A stretch of DNA of 64,000 nucleotides from Anisakis pegreffii. Its lineage: Eukaryota > Nematoda > Chromadorea > Rhabditida > Anisakidae. The DNA lies in assembly GCA_035041965.1 (NCBI GenBank), contig JAPYMA010000093.1:124001-188000 (forward strand), written 5' to 3'. This document shows, one piece after another, positions 23,673-36,689 of this stretch (positions are counted from its first letter, which is position 1; each line of letters begins with the position of its first letter). The notes beneath the pieces were generated by a model, which saw nothing but the letters and a program-made list of their open reading frames with translations, was not told where the DNA came from and did not search any database. Position numbers and translations under genes: made by a program.

Positions 23673-26600
23673 ATGGTCATCTTATTGTTTTCATGTTATC
23701 GTTATTATCTCTTTCGACTTATGGTTGTGATCATTATTATCATAAGTATTTTGACAACCATTATTACTACTGATATCACCCTTATTTTTATATTGCTATT
23801 ATCAACATCATCATCATTACTGCTATTATTAATGATTGCTGTTATTACAATTACTACGACGATGAAATTTCTAGTTAGTTGTTATGTGTCTGCGATGCCA
23901 ACCCAAATGAGACTCGTTAGGGATCTGCTGGATGAGTACGATCGGAAAACGAAGCCAACATGGCACCATGAATATCCCATTAATGTGACATTCAGTATAG
24001 ATCTGTATCAAATCCTAGAATTGGTCAGTTTTTGCTTCATTTGTGGATTTCAATTGATCTTTCGCAAAATTCTATATCAATTTTAGACGCGCATTGTAAT
24101 GTTTAAATGATACCGCGCGAGATCAATTTGTGAAATATTCTCATGTGAAATATCTTCCATCGAATCACGCAAACGATTGAGTGGGAAGAAATTATCTGAA
24201 TGTGTTACTTGACATTCCTATCCATTTGCTTGTCAATTCTTGAAAGCGTTTTCGACTAAAAACACTATGCAATATCGTTCGTTGATTCGTTCATTTGGGA
24301 ATTGAAATTTCTCAATGTTTAAAAATCTTCACTTGAACATTTTCAAAAAAGCGCTTCATCTGGATAAACTGGTCACTGAATTTCCTCATTCCATCTAAGC
24401 TAGGGAATATGTATTTCGTAATGTTGATTCTGCTTGTTTTTAGAATGAACCGCAACAGTACGTACTACTGAATGCGTGGATTATTGAGGTGAGTATCCGC
24501 AAATCATTGCAATTGCACTTGAGCATTTGAATATCCACATTCGAACAATATTGTTTGCTTGGAAATGCCATTTCCGCCATTTTTAAACTATGGTCATCTT
24601 GACCTGTTTCAGTTTCTTATTTTCATATTTGACCTGCATGACTAATATCATATTTGACTAATTCATTTAGTTTGTTTTGTTTGATGAATTGAAGAAAGCG
24701 AATAAGTATCAAGTGAATATATCACGTATCTTCATAGATCATAACCTAGTTCTCTGGGAGTCGATTTCATTATTCCAATTGGAGTCTTCACGGTTACCAG
24801 CTGGATGGATAAAATTCATCATGGACCGAAAAACTTTATGGATTTAATCAAAGTATAGCAGGGATTAAATTTACACTCTTGTTGCACTCTTTGCAGCGTT
24901 GGCATGATGAATTCTTGTTCTGGGAGCCGTCAGATTACGACAATATGTCTGAATTGAGATTACCAACCGACGCAATTTGGCTTCCCGATACCACTTTGTA
25001 TAATTCGTTAGTTGTTTTTCAATTCCATTCACTTATTCTTACAGGTTATTGATAATATTAATAGATGATAGCAATAACAAGAGTGTTACTGAAAATGTTC
25101 ATTACTTTTTGGAAAATCGAACGATTCAAGTTGCCCATTCATTTTTTTTGATTGTATCACTGATTGAGAGATTTCAAAAAATTGAGAGTTCGGAATTTGC
25201 CTAAAATTTCTTGTAAGGAAATAATAATGCAGTGAAGAACTTATGATGAAGCATAATACAGTGAACAGTTAGGTGGCTTACTGACTGCGATACTAATGAT
25301 ATCAAGGATAACGACAGTGAGAATAGTTATCAAATAAAACTGTAATAACTTGATGGGAATTAAGACAATAATAGTATTAATAGTAATCGCAACGATGATA
25401 GTAGATAATATCACAATAAAATTCTGAACCTTTGCAGACTTCTCTCGAAATGTCTCTTTTTTTGAACCAAACAAATTTTCAGACTCGTGATGAAAGATGA
25501 GGATACACGACGTTTGTTGAATGCAAAATTGTTGAGTAATACAACGGCTCGAACGGCCGAAATTGAATTACTCTATCCGACAATCTATAAATTCTCGTGT
25601 CTTCTCAATCTACGATTCTTCCCATTCGATGTTCAAGTGCGATTTTGCTTGCTTGGACAATCTTTCAACTTTTCATACTTCCTCATGCCTTCCAAGTCTC
25701 CTAAACGAAGATACATTTTGAATCTATAAATGTTACAGCGTAGCATTTGTAAGGTTGTGTTGATAAAGTGAAAGACAACTGCATTAGTGACTGTTAGATG
25801 AGATCCGATCTGGAAACTGTTCGTTGTCTCTGATAAAGGAATCATGATTCAGTCTAAAACCTATAAGCAATTCAGTAACAAATCCCAAAATTCGTCTTAT
25901 AAGTAATTCAACAATTTGTGCTGATCGCATACGATAAACTCCTAGCAGCTGTTCATATGATCGCCTTCCAATTCAGTGTGATCACCAAACTTTTTTTTGC
26001 CTTATTTCGATCGCCAGCTAGATCGTATGCTGATGTTTCAAAGCACATGAGCCACATAAAATCCTCTCGGAATTTCATCCTAAAATGCTTTCCGTCACTT
26101 AGTTGCCGTAATATTGCTCAAGAAGTATTCGTTTGAATCTGAGCTGATTGCTTGAATGATTTCAAGATTTGCACAATGATTTTCTCAAGTTGGACCTACG
26201 ATCAAAAGGGTATCGACTATTTGCCGTATTCGAATGTGATCGGAACGTCGAATTACATTGAAAATGAAGGATGGTCAATTCTGCGAACATCTGGTAATGT
26301 GATTGACTACCATATACTTCACCCATAATCCTGCATCATAAAACTTCAAAAAATGTTCCATTTATTGAAAACTGTGCAATGACGAAGAACAAATGAGACG
26401 ATCAAAAAGCAGTCATCGTCTAGCCGAAAAAAAGCAACTTCCAATTGACGAAAGTGAAAGATTATGGTGCAATATAACTTACGAATGAAATTTCACTTAT
26501 TCAGTATCGTATTCATCCATTTTCTACAATTTTTGTCTCATTTGTTCTTTGAGCAGCTGCAAAACGATAGATAATTTTAGAACCGAATAATGTATTCTAT

Positions 26601-29600
26601 AAATATTTTCACTTCTTGACATGTATAGGTCATGTCATGTAAAGCATTTGCTTCAAAAGCATTTGTGAATCATTTGTCATCTTGCGTGCTATCTTCCTAA
26701 CACCCGATCAATTTCGTGTTTCCATTTTCCATTTTTCACAAGTTGGTTGAGATGAGCTATGCAGGAGTAAAGAAACATTGAACCATTCGAAGAGGGACAC
26801 ATTTCTCGAAGAAATTTCTCAATTTTATGAAATTCTGAAGATGAACTGAACGCATTTTGCAGTGAAACGTAAAGAGGTCAAGTACGAGTGTTGTCCGGAC
26901 AAGTATACAATGCTTTATCTGACGATTTATCTACGTCGTAAACCGTTATTTTATATTGTTAATTTGATTATACCCACAAGCATTATCACGCTGATCGCGA
27001 TTATTGGCTTTTTTACGTTCGTTTTTTCTTAGTAGTGAACATTTGATTCGTTTGATTAATTCTGGTGATCATTTATATCCCGTTGAAACTTCAAACTATT
27101 ATTGCTTTTCGAGTGGATAATTCGCAAGGATAAGTAATCCATGTTATCATGATCTCGATCGTGTTATGCGTCTTTTAAGAGAGAAGATGAAAAAGTGAAT
27201 AAATCAAACTTGAGCGCATCTTCTAGGACTCTATGCGAAACTAAATCTATTCATCTCGAAAATTGCATTTAAAATTCAATGAGCAAATATGAGATATGTT
27301 CATAAAACAACACTCATAGCCATTGCAAACAGCAATTTCATCAACTCAAAATCAAGCGTTCTCATCGAATAAATACATTCAATTGAAATGCGATTGAACA
27401 GTGAAAAAACTGACTGACTTAGAGACTCTTTGAATAAAATATCTAATCGCAAATTTTTTGTGCTCATTGATTCTTTCGAGTTGTTCATTGCAACTGGTCG
27501 AAGAGCAGCACGTCAATTTCAGAACTTCATCAGCGAGTGGGATGCGTGAAGAGAAAATCTCACTTGGTATCACCACTCTCCTTTCGATGTCCATTCTGAT
27601 GTTGATGGTGTCTGACCAAATGCCTACAATATCTTCATTTATTCCGCTTATCGGTTCCTTCGAATTTTCTTCAGCTTTAAAAATTTTTATGCATTCGGGC
27701 CATTTTAGCCGTATGATTTTATAAATGATGATACATTCAGTTGTGTGATTGTACATTCTGAAATCTATTCGATCTGCTCAACACTTGTTTGATCACTTGC
27801 TCCCTATTCATCCAGCGATCATTTGACAATTTCAGGATGGTTCATATTGGGTATGATAGTGGTGATAGCGCTGGGAACGCTGTCATCCACGATGATAATC
27901 GCTATTCAGAAACGAGGTCATCTAGGGGAGCGTTTGAGTTTGCGTGCGATTCGTATCGCAAAACTTTTCGCATTCATCTCAGTCAGCTATGTGCCACTCC
28001 ATCTCATCAGTGGTACTAAGGTTTGTTTCGGAAGGTACTTCTAAGTTCTGGATATATTCATCGCGAAACCGTTGCTTATGGTCATCTGACGATTGTCTGA
28101 TTTCTTAAGCGATTCAGTTCGAAGTTCTTTATGAAAACGAACGGTGAAACTTGACTTCCCTGTATGATCACCTAAAATGTCATTCCATCTATCTTCTGAG
28201 ATTGCTAGAATTTTTCAATCTTCAGGCGGATTCTGTTGATAGTCAACGTTCCCGGAACAAATTCAGTTCCACTTGATTGCTCAAATGTATTTCCACAAGA
28301 CACTGAAAAGCTTTGCAGGAATCAACAGAAGCACCGTCACGACATGTCTATCGGAAGTCCGTAAAGATCACTAACAAACTCGCTCGCTATGGTCAGCAAC
28401 AGAGATGGGCAACGCTTACAAAACAAGCTGCAAACCTGTCAAAAAATGGCTTAAGAGATGTCACAATAATGAAGGACAAGAGCACTGATTTGCTCATGTT
28501 ACCGTCAAACTGTGCGTTCATATCGAACATAATTCTCATTCGAGAAGTTTTCATTGCTCATTCATTCAGTTGAAAGCGGCGAGTTTTCATCCAGTTAAGT
28601 GCATCAACAAAAAATAAATATCTCTGCAACACATGCATTACGAGATGAAACGATGCTTGGAAAGCGCGCAAGCGATTAAATTCATTTTTTCATTGAAATC
28701 AATCAATCAAACTCAACTCATCAAACATGAATGCAACCTAACCTAATCATGCGTTCGACTAAAATTTCAGTCATTCTATCAATATGTAGCATTTTTAGAA
28801 CTGTCATATTCTCATCATTTTAACTTGCGACCAATGTCATTATCAATCATGAGAACTCCGTTGTGATACAATTATCATCGTCAATCGCCTTAGCGATGAC
28901 ATCAAGAAGTTTCATTTCAGTAAATGAGACTATGGCACAGTCGATGATGATCGAATCAACTGATCGACGTAACAGTGCAATTGATGAATCACTACCAACC
29001 GTATCGTTACCACAAACTTTTCGCACGGATCTCCCATCACCTCCTCCTCCTCCACTCATATCAGATACCCTACGAAATTCGACGTTTGACGACGAGTTGA
29101 ATAGTTTAGCTGATAGCGAAACGACAACAGCAGCAGTGGATTTCAGTCGAGTGTTGACTGCGAAAGATGATCGCAAATCGAATCAAAGCGAACTAGTTAG
29201 GAGTATCAGTGCATTTTCAGGTAGGAATCATCACTGTGTCCTGAAATCTCAGTGAAAATTGATCTCAATATATAGACGGAGTGTTTGAAATAACATTTAT
29301 CCCGTGATCGTTGTTAATATTTCCATTATTCATTAACAGAATAACAAGTTTTGCGGTGCTTAGGTAATGCAATTTCAGTAGGATAAGATGATCACGGTAA
29401 GATTGAGAAGAAATTGTCAGTAAGAGGAGACAAATTCCGAATATTGTGAGCCTGTGCGAGGATGACAAATGTGAGCGGTCCAACAATAAGCAAGAAACTC
29501 GATAGATAGCTTTACGAACTCTGAATGAAGCTTATTCCTTAAACTTACCTTAAAAATAATATGAGAAATCAAAAAATTCACGTTCGATTACTCGGTACAG

Positions 29601-29816
29601 TCAACAGAAATGTCCGTTTAAGATAAAGTGAGACAAAGTCGTAAGTTGGCAATGCAAGAGTACGAGTGGCTAGCAACCGTGGTGGATCGGTGTTGTTTTA
29701 TTGTTTTTGTTATACTTTTTTCCATCATCACTTTTGGCATCAATGGAATCGGCTATTATCAGTGGAAAGCAGCTGAACATTTCATTTCAGAAACGAATGA
29801 TGCAAATGATACATAG
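23673..29816 (+). CDS. Nicotinic acetylcholine receptor subunit, alpha-type, DEG-3-like group (first of pair)
   Basis: Ligand-gated cation channel subunit. Exons: ~23673/23873-24023, 24444-24488, 24897-25006, 25483-25636, 26167-26293, 26863-27016, 27523-27653, 27836-28020, 28319-28511, 28921-29220 and 29623-29816 (TAG); phases agree from the second exon on. Visible: MRLVRDLLDEYDRKTKP; loop A WLPDTTLYN; Cys-loop with exactly 13 residues between cysteines, split by the intron after FFPFDVQ; loop B SSWTYD; loop C YECCPDKY (YxCCxxxY, the full alpha signature); TM1 PLFYIVNLIIPTSIITL; TM2 EEKISLGITTLLSMSILMLM with Glu-Glu before it, as in cation channels; TM3; a long Ser/Pro-rich loop; and TM4. The 5' end is uncertain: the frame is open back to an ATG at 23673 after TCTGTAG, through an ATT-repeat-derived hydrophobic stretch. 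The TM2 region resembles the DEG-3/DES-2/ACR-23 group. Possibly the des-2-like partner of the next gene. Confidence 0.92.
23715..23862. repeat. ATT/ATC-rich microsatellite tract
   Basis: Degenerate ATTATT/ATCATC/ACT triplets just before the first confident exon of the receptor gene. Read in the exon frame it is stop-free and encodes Ile, Thr, Leu and Ser. Confidence 0.7.
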
Positions 29817-30703
29817 TCGGTCATTCGATGAGTGCTAATTCACTAAGTTCTCACTAGTTTCATGATTATAATCTCTATTATGTCTCCTGCTTTCAATCAC
29901 TTTTATGATGTTTTATGATTATTCTGACATTCGATTCAATCACTCACGGCGTTGATTCATCCATCTAGAGCTTTGTATACAACTGATGAATTCTAAAAGC
30001 AGTTTTGAGTCCATTAAAATTCATCAAATAGCTGTTTCTCATGGTTTTGTTTTGGATACCTTTAGCGGGTCTTCAATCATTGCATTATACCTTCTTGGAA
30101 TATTAGTTTCATTTGATTGTCCTATCAGTTTTATTGCATTTGTCTCATCTTGATCTCTTTTATCTCATTTGGCCCCATGCTTCGAATAATTCACAATAAA
30201 TATTTTCGGTTAATGCTCAGGGGATCGCTTTGCTCTTTTATTTGGTCATTTGACCAGGTCTGCTAGCCCAGACTACATTTGTTTCAAACTAATAGTCATG
30301 AAATTGCAAGGATCTACTACATTCCACATGGTGTAGTCATGAAATTTAAAAGCAATCCTTATTGTTCATGTTCGCTAAGTGAGAATTATCTCAATTCATT
30401 GCTGCCCACCTTTTATGGATATTAATTTTGCTATCGATACAGTCATGAAATATTAAATTACTGAAGCCAAATCAGTTTAAGAAAGCAGTGAGAATATAGA
30501 TGTTGGTTGTGGTACAGCTCTCGTCATAAGGATTCCTCATGCATTAAACGATAGCAGTCAGATAAATAACCTCAATTCGAATGGCGTGAAGACAAAATTG
30601 AATTCGTCTTAATGAAGCTTCCGTTTTCCTTCATTATATTCTACTGCAATGTTTCGAATGTGTTGATACGATGGTCAATTGTGGATAAATGTTTATATCA
30701 TAA
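29817..30703. other. Intergenic region between the two receptor genes
   Basis: Only 887 bp separate the stop codon from the next ATG. An AATAAA lies at 30195. I see no exon. Confidence 0.6.
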
Positions 30704-33700
30704 ATGATCTATCCTATCAAATTGTTCCTTATCATTTGGCTCTTAAGCCCATCCATTCTGATGGCTGAGCAATTCAGTAAGTTACTATTTTCTTATCATT
30801 CGTTGATTCTGCACTGATTCACTGGGATTTCGATGCTACCAAAGCTATATCAATCATTGATCATTCCAGTCTGTTGTAAGCGATCGAACACTATTTGATA
30901 TCGTTTGATTGCAGTGCAAAAATTTCCTCATCAGATAAAAGAATTACGGAAGAATTTGCATTTAATGGCATAGATTCATGCAGCTTTTCCTAATTTCTGC
31001 TGACAGTGAGCATTCAATTCCCTAATATTTCTTCTAATGAAGGTGAGCAACATTTGCAGTGAATTCAGTAGGAAAATTGGAAGTGCAGCCAGAAAAGAGG
31101 TCGTCATCGTATCATGAAGTACCCTTGGTACGACTCACTCGTGACCTCCTCGCTAAAGACAGGTAATAACCACGGCATCGAAGGAACATTTAGTGCTATC
31201 GGTTTTCCGCAATGACACGAATGAAACAAATGCAATCATTTCAGATACGACAAACGAGTTCGCCCGATCAGTAATCATTCAAAATCTTTGAAAATTCATT
31301 TGAGTATGAGTTTGTACCAAATCATCGATGTGGTCAGTTTAACTCTTCGGTGATCTGGCAGTTGAGATCAAAGAATTTTTGAGAAGCTAAACTCAATACC
31401 ACAGATCCGGTCTCTTACATGAATGCAATGTGGAGTTGTCGAAATTTTGAATCGAAACTTCTCCATTCATATAGTTATTCATAAATTCTGAACAGTCGTC
31501 ATCTTTCTTGAATCTAAACTATCTCAAATTTCAGGATGAACTTTCGCAAACGATCTCATTGAATATGTGGATGATTCAGGTAATCTAAAATGTTTTTCTA
31601 AGTTAAAAAAGTGACCGCAGTTGATCGTTTGACTTAGAAGAAAAATTCTCGCATCTTTTATAGAATTGGACCGACGAAATGTTGACCTGGGATCCGCAAG
31701 ACTATGGCATGATCAATATGACAATTCTACCGCATTATGCAATTTGGATACCTGATACGTATCTCTACAATAGGTGATTAGTATTCTCAAAGTACGAAAT
31801 TTAAGATGCACTTAAGCAAAAAATTACTGCCGTTCAATTGACTTCAGATGATATCTGGATCTAGGAGAGTTTATGCATTCCATTGATCTTCCGGAATATG
31901 TCTCATTGAAGTTGAACGTGAAATCATGTATGGTTCATCGGATTATATTAAACGATCAAGAAATGTTTTGATCTATTAGATCAATTCTAATGTTTTCATT
32001 AATCACACTGATTCTACTTCAGTTAATGATCACATTCAATCAGATTGCTTAAACTTCAGTTCACTTGCGTAAATATAATAAAAGTGAAAATAACCTCACG
32101 TCAAACTGACTAGCCTTATACCTTAATCCAATCGTATCCTTAACTGTTTGAGTGTTGTGATGAGTCACGATGAAACCGAACGTTTCATGAACGTTAAAGT
32201 GTCGTCAAGGCATTGGGAGAATACGACTGGAGCGAATATCTCATTTCTATATCCTGCTATCAATACACTGACGTGCCGTTTGAACGTGCGATATTTTCCT
32301 TACGATCAACAGGTTCGTATGATTTCCTTAACTGTTTTCATTCAAATGCATTATTTTTGTTCATTATTCAGCGTTGGACAAGTGTTCAATCGATCAATCG
32401 GAATGTATTTTCGGGCTCTTTCTGAGTCCCTCTCCCCAGAAATAAATGGGCATATGGGAGAGTAGCCCAAAACCTCTGTACTTGCCAAATCAATAATTCA
32501 AGTTCGGATTTTATGAAGACAGATGATTCCAAACGCTATTATCGTTAGCTGCGCGGAAAGAAGAATGCCAAGGAAGGAAGAATGTGATATTAGTGATATT
32601 GGTAATAACAGAGAGGCATAAACTCGTAATGAGTTGGATTTGATTTGCTGATTAAATGTATTCAGCGTTCCACATCAAATTGTTCCAATTTCTGATGATT
32701 TTCCTTTATTGAATTATGGGTTCGATACATTTTAATGAAGCAATCAATCGTAATCATTCTGGATTGCAGAAGTGTACGCTAATAATAAGTTCGTGGACGA
32801 ACAGTATTGCGGCGTTGAATTATACGGCCGAAGGGAATGTGAATATGGAATCGTTCATTAGAGGCGAGGAATGGGATGTTATCTCATTCCGAATCCATCG
32901 ACATGAGGTTTCTTCTTCAAAACGCCTAATGATCATCCTGGAGAACATATTGCATCATTGCCTTGTTTTGAATTGCTCTTTAAGCAGTACTTTTACGGAA
33001 TGCTTTGTTCAATTTCATTTCTGAGCTTTCAGAAGGGAGTAAATTTTGCTCAGCTGAAAATTTGAGATGAAATGTTTTATAATGGTTAAGTTTTTTTTCA
33101 AAATTGCAGCAAGTGTTTGCGTGTTGCGCCGAGCCATGGGTTATCATTGAGGCTAGGCTTATAATTCGACGAAAAGCGTTATATTATGTTATTAATCTGA
33201 TCATTCCTACTTCCATCATTACTATCGGTAAGATGATTGAACAGAATCGATTGAATTCTTTCAGCAACGAGAATACCTCCAGTGCTTTTCCTAATTACTC
33301 TGAATATTGTACTGTGATGTTCAAATACCGATCAAATTCTTAAGTTTCTCGTCTACATATTCAGTTGTGAAAGTATTCATGTGACTACAATGAAACCCTC
33401 ATGGAGTCAAGTTGGAAGGTCAGATTAATGAGTGCATTCAAGTATTTCAGTTTCAATAACCGGTTTCTTTACGCCCGCAACGACAAGCGATGATCGCACT
33501 GAAAAGATCAATCTGGGCATAACCACATTGCTGGCGATGTCTATTTTGATGCTTATGGTATCAGATCAGATGCCTACAACATCTGATTTCGTTCCACTTA
33601 TCGGTAAGCCTCGGTCGGCTCTGTTGCTGACCGACCACTTCTTTGGAATCGTAGTCTCTAACTTCTGGATACTTTTAAGTTTCCAATGTTTCGGTTGCTT

Positions 33701-35853
33701 GAACCAATGAAGATCAGTTAATGTGAAGAATATCAACAAAAATGTATCTCCGTATAAATTTTGGTTCATTGACAGGTTGAATGAACAATATCATAGAGAT
33801 TGCAATGTCGAATTTTTTTTTGTTGCTAAAATTTAAGTTGCAGTCGATACAAGCAATTTCATACTTTCACACCTATATACATGTTCAAAGTTCATGTACA
33901 AATGCTTTTTGTATTCTAATGAAATGGAACTAAATGAAGAGCGATTATTCCAGCATGGTTCTATTTGTCAGTAATAATAATCATCTCAATCGGTACCATG
34001 TTGACCACAGTCATTATAAATGTTCAAGCAAGGAGACGTTTTGGTGTATTACCTGCCGACATTGTGCGAGTCGTTTGCTTCGTTCACCTGGCGTATTGGA
34101 TGTTTTTAGCAATACCAACGCAGTTAGTGCAATTATGGGATGAACTGAATGTGAGTTATTGAATTTAGGACTCCAACAACAGTTTTTGACGATCAGACTT
34201 CATCATTTGAAACTATTGAGGGAGGAGAGGGGTTTTTCGTAGGAGTATAATTTGACTCACACTTGACGCTGGATCCCTTTGAGGAACGGAGTTGATCACA
34301 GTATCAGATCGATATAAGAGTGATTCTTATATCGAGGACTGACTCTTACATCGATCACACTATCACAGACTGTGATCGATATAAGAGTCAGTCCTCATAG
34401 TCCATGAGGCGAATATGATCTACCATTGAGAGGTATTGAGGCTGATGGAAATGCGGCCAAAACAACCAGATATAAAATATTTCCGAGGGCAATGAACCCA
34501 GAATATTTTGCTAGTTCAAGTCAATTACTAAACGAATTTGATGACTGCTGAGGAAAGTTTGGTTCATTGACAGGTTGAATGAACCGTTGATAATTTAAGA
34601 ATCATCCAGCGGATAGTCGAGCGACGAGAAGGGCCGGTGTGCAAGGACGGAAAAAGCTCAGGAGTATGAAATTGTTCGAAAACTGCGACTACTCATCGTC
34701 ATCATTCCCTCTGAAAGAGGTGCCTCTAAGAAGTTGTCACTGCGATTGATTCCCAATTACGGAATTCAGTCAAATTCTGCAAATAATTGAAATTCTTTTA
34801 CAATTTCACTTGTGATTCTTACGAGTCTCGAACCATTTGATTCCATTAACAGGATTCAACAAATCGGAGACAGTCCAATGGTTCAGCAACCACAATGATT
34901 ACAAGCTTTGTGAAACCAATCGAAACCGTTCTGACAGCATCAGAATCATCGAGAGCCAAATCAAATTGCTCAAAAATGCCATCGAATGCGTCAACGATTC
35001 GGGCCAATTTGATGCGATCAGGTTCAGTGATTTGACATGATGTGATATGAGCTGAATGAACTGATGGAGAATATCGTCGATCATTCAAAAAATTCTGTTT
35101 TCATCAGAAATTGAAGTGAATCAATGAACCAAAAAACCCGAAGTGGTCTAGAAGAAAATTGTGTCTGGCAATTGACAAACCTGAGATCATTGCAAACGAT
35201 TTTGAATGCGAAGAATTGATCTTCAAGTCAAATTTAATGACTAACAGATTTCATTGTTATCATTACCGTCAGAATTCTTTAGATTACATTAACGGAAGAT
35301 ACCATCAAATGCTTTACGGTTATATGTATTACTATCATTGTTATTGTTGCATTATTAAGATGAACCATCTCACATTGCCTTATCAGTAATAGATGCAAAT
35401 AACTCGAAAGCGACAGAGCCAACTCTGAATCGTCTCTCAAGACATCCATCACTTTGGCATTCCACGCTTTTGCTTGCTGGATTATCAAATGATCGAAGAT
35501 TCTCAAATTCTCAAGTTTGCTATACCCATTTTCATTAGCATCTGTGATATATCAGTGGTATTTTGATTGATTTGTGCCGCAAACGAAATGATTTTATCTG
35601 ATATCAGCAGTATATAATTGACCTTGTAGTATTATTGGAGTTATCATTATAATCATTGATGGAGTGATTACAGGATAAAGTGTTAACAAAAGAAGTGATC
35701 GACATGAAACGCAAACGGCAATGTGCTTTGGAATGGGAATTCTTAGCCGTCGTTTTGGATAGACTTCTGTTGATACTGTTCACGTTGGCTGTTCTCATCG
35801 TAACATTTGGTCTGATCATTACGGGTCATTTGGCGCAAATTGACTACTCATAA
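30704..35853 (+). CDS. Nicotinic acetylcholine receptor subunit, DEG-3-like group (second of pair)
   Basis: Thirteen exons, all in phase: 30704-30776, 31060-31162, 31245-31332, 31535-31579, 31664-31773, 32153-32312, 32770-32907, 33110-33227, 33451-33603, 33954-34150, 34853-35021, 35393-35514 and 35674-35853 (TAA). Exon 1 is a signal peptide (LFLIIWLLSPSILMA). Then VRLTRDLLAKDRYDKRVRP, loop A WIPDTYLYN, Cys-loop (CRLNVRYFPYDQQKC, 13 residues between cysteines), loop B SSWTNS, loop C FACCAEPW with adjacent cysteines, TM1 ALYYVINLIIPTSIIT, the GFFTPATTSDDRTEKINLG approach to TM2, TM2 with LAMSILMLMVSDQMP, TM3 AWFYLSVIIIISIGT and TM4 FLAVVLDRLLLILFTLAV. The TM2-TM3 stretch is typical of DEG-3-group subunits. 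Intron positions in the extracellular part match the preceding gene (exons of 45 and 110 nt in both), so the two arose by tandem duplication. Possibly the deg-3-like partner. Confidence 0.94.
32419..32657 (-). mobile_element. Dispersed ~230 bp element, copy 2, in a receptor intron
   Basis: Inverted relative to the copies at 21.9 and 58.9 kb. On the minus strand it runs from ATTTAATCAGCAAATCAAA to AGAGGGACTCAGAAA. Very close to copy 3, with only scattered differences. It sits in the intron that splits the Cys-loop, after DQQ. Confidence 0.88.
33769..33796. repeat. Short hairpin repeat, first copy
   Basis: GGTTCATTGACAGGTTGAAT followed by GAAC; the ends GGTTCATT and AATGAACC-type sequence can pair. 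The same 25-base string recurs near 34561. Confidence 0.6.
34310..34396. repeat. Two consecutive hairpins in a receptor intron
   Basis: First, 34310-34319 (CGATATAAGA) pairs perfectly with 34325-34334 across GTGAT. Second, 34334-34359 (GAGGACTGACTCTTACATCG onward) pairs with 34371-34396 at 25 of 26 positions across an 11-base loop. The right arm also repeats the CGATATAAGAG of the first stem. Confidence 0.88.
34561..34585. repeat. Short hairpin repeat, second copy
   Basis: GGTTCATTGACAGGTTGAAT plus GAACC: an 8-bp stem with a 9-base loop, near-identical to the copy at 33769. A looser match (AATGAACCGTTGACAGGTTT) occurs near 45597. Confidence 0.65.
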
Positions 35854-36684
35854 AGGTCAGCGCACTTCAAGCAGGTGAAACGGAAACTGAGCGATTTCAC
35901 ATCTTAATTTTCACTGGCGATAGTTGCTTCACAACTATCCCAGTTTTCCAATATCTCACATCCGTTTGTGAATTGCTCAAAGATTTCTACAATTTAGAAT
36001 TTTTGAAGAATCTTCAGACATCAGGGCTATTACTATTTGAGTTTCAGCTTTAATGGAGTTCAGCCAGCAGCAAATCTTGTCTCTTGGATGTTTTATCATA
36101 AATGATGTCGTGGTTTACATATATCGGGCGTGACGACGTGTTCTTTAGTGAATTTTTTTGGATGACATTTCAAATTTCCTTGTTCTTCACACTAAATTTC
36201 AATCTCACTGATAATAATTTTAAACAGTTTGTTGTTATACATCAGCTTTTTTTTGTTTCTTACGCACATTGTTTTGAATCGGATCATCAGATGCAGTCAT
36301 GGACGTAAAATGAAATTATTTACAAGTAGAGTAATTTTATTGGAGTCAAAAATATGTTTATGTACAATTCAACGATACAAAAATCTAAAGAACAGTCATC
36401 AAGAAAGAAATCCAAGCAACACATGACAAGTTCGAAAACAAAATGAGTTAAAATTGAAGTATTGTAATATTCTGACAAATTGGAATGAAATGAGAAAACA
36501 GTTTCATGAAAATACATCATTAACATCGTGAAAACTAATCATCTACTGAACTGAACAAACTTCTAAATACGCTTCTGCAAAGCACTATAAACGTAAGTGG
36601 TGAGTGTTCCTGAGGTTATCGGTCGAATTGTTATTGATTATAGATTCGCTCTGAGAGATCATTTGATGAGATGAACTCATTTGA
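35854..36684. other. Convergent intergenic region
   Basis: Between the plus-strand receptor gene and the minus-strand PHD gene. Presumably two 3' UTRs; no exon seen. Confidence 0.5.
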
Positions 36685-36689
36685 TTAGT

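Noticed and set aside
28863..29176. Minus-strand ORF of 109 codons
   Set aside because: It is the antisense shadow of the receptor cytoplasmic-loop exon at 28921-29220.
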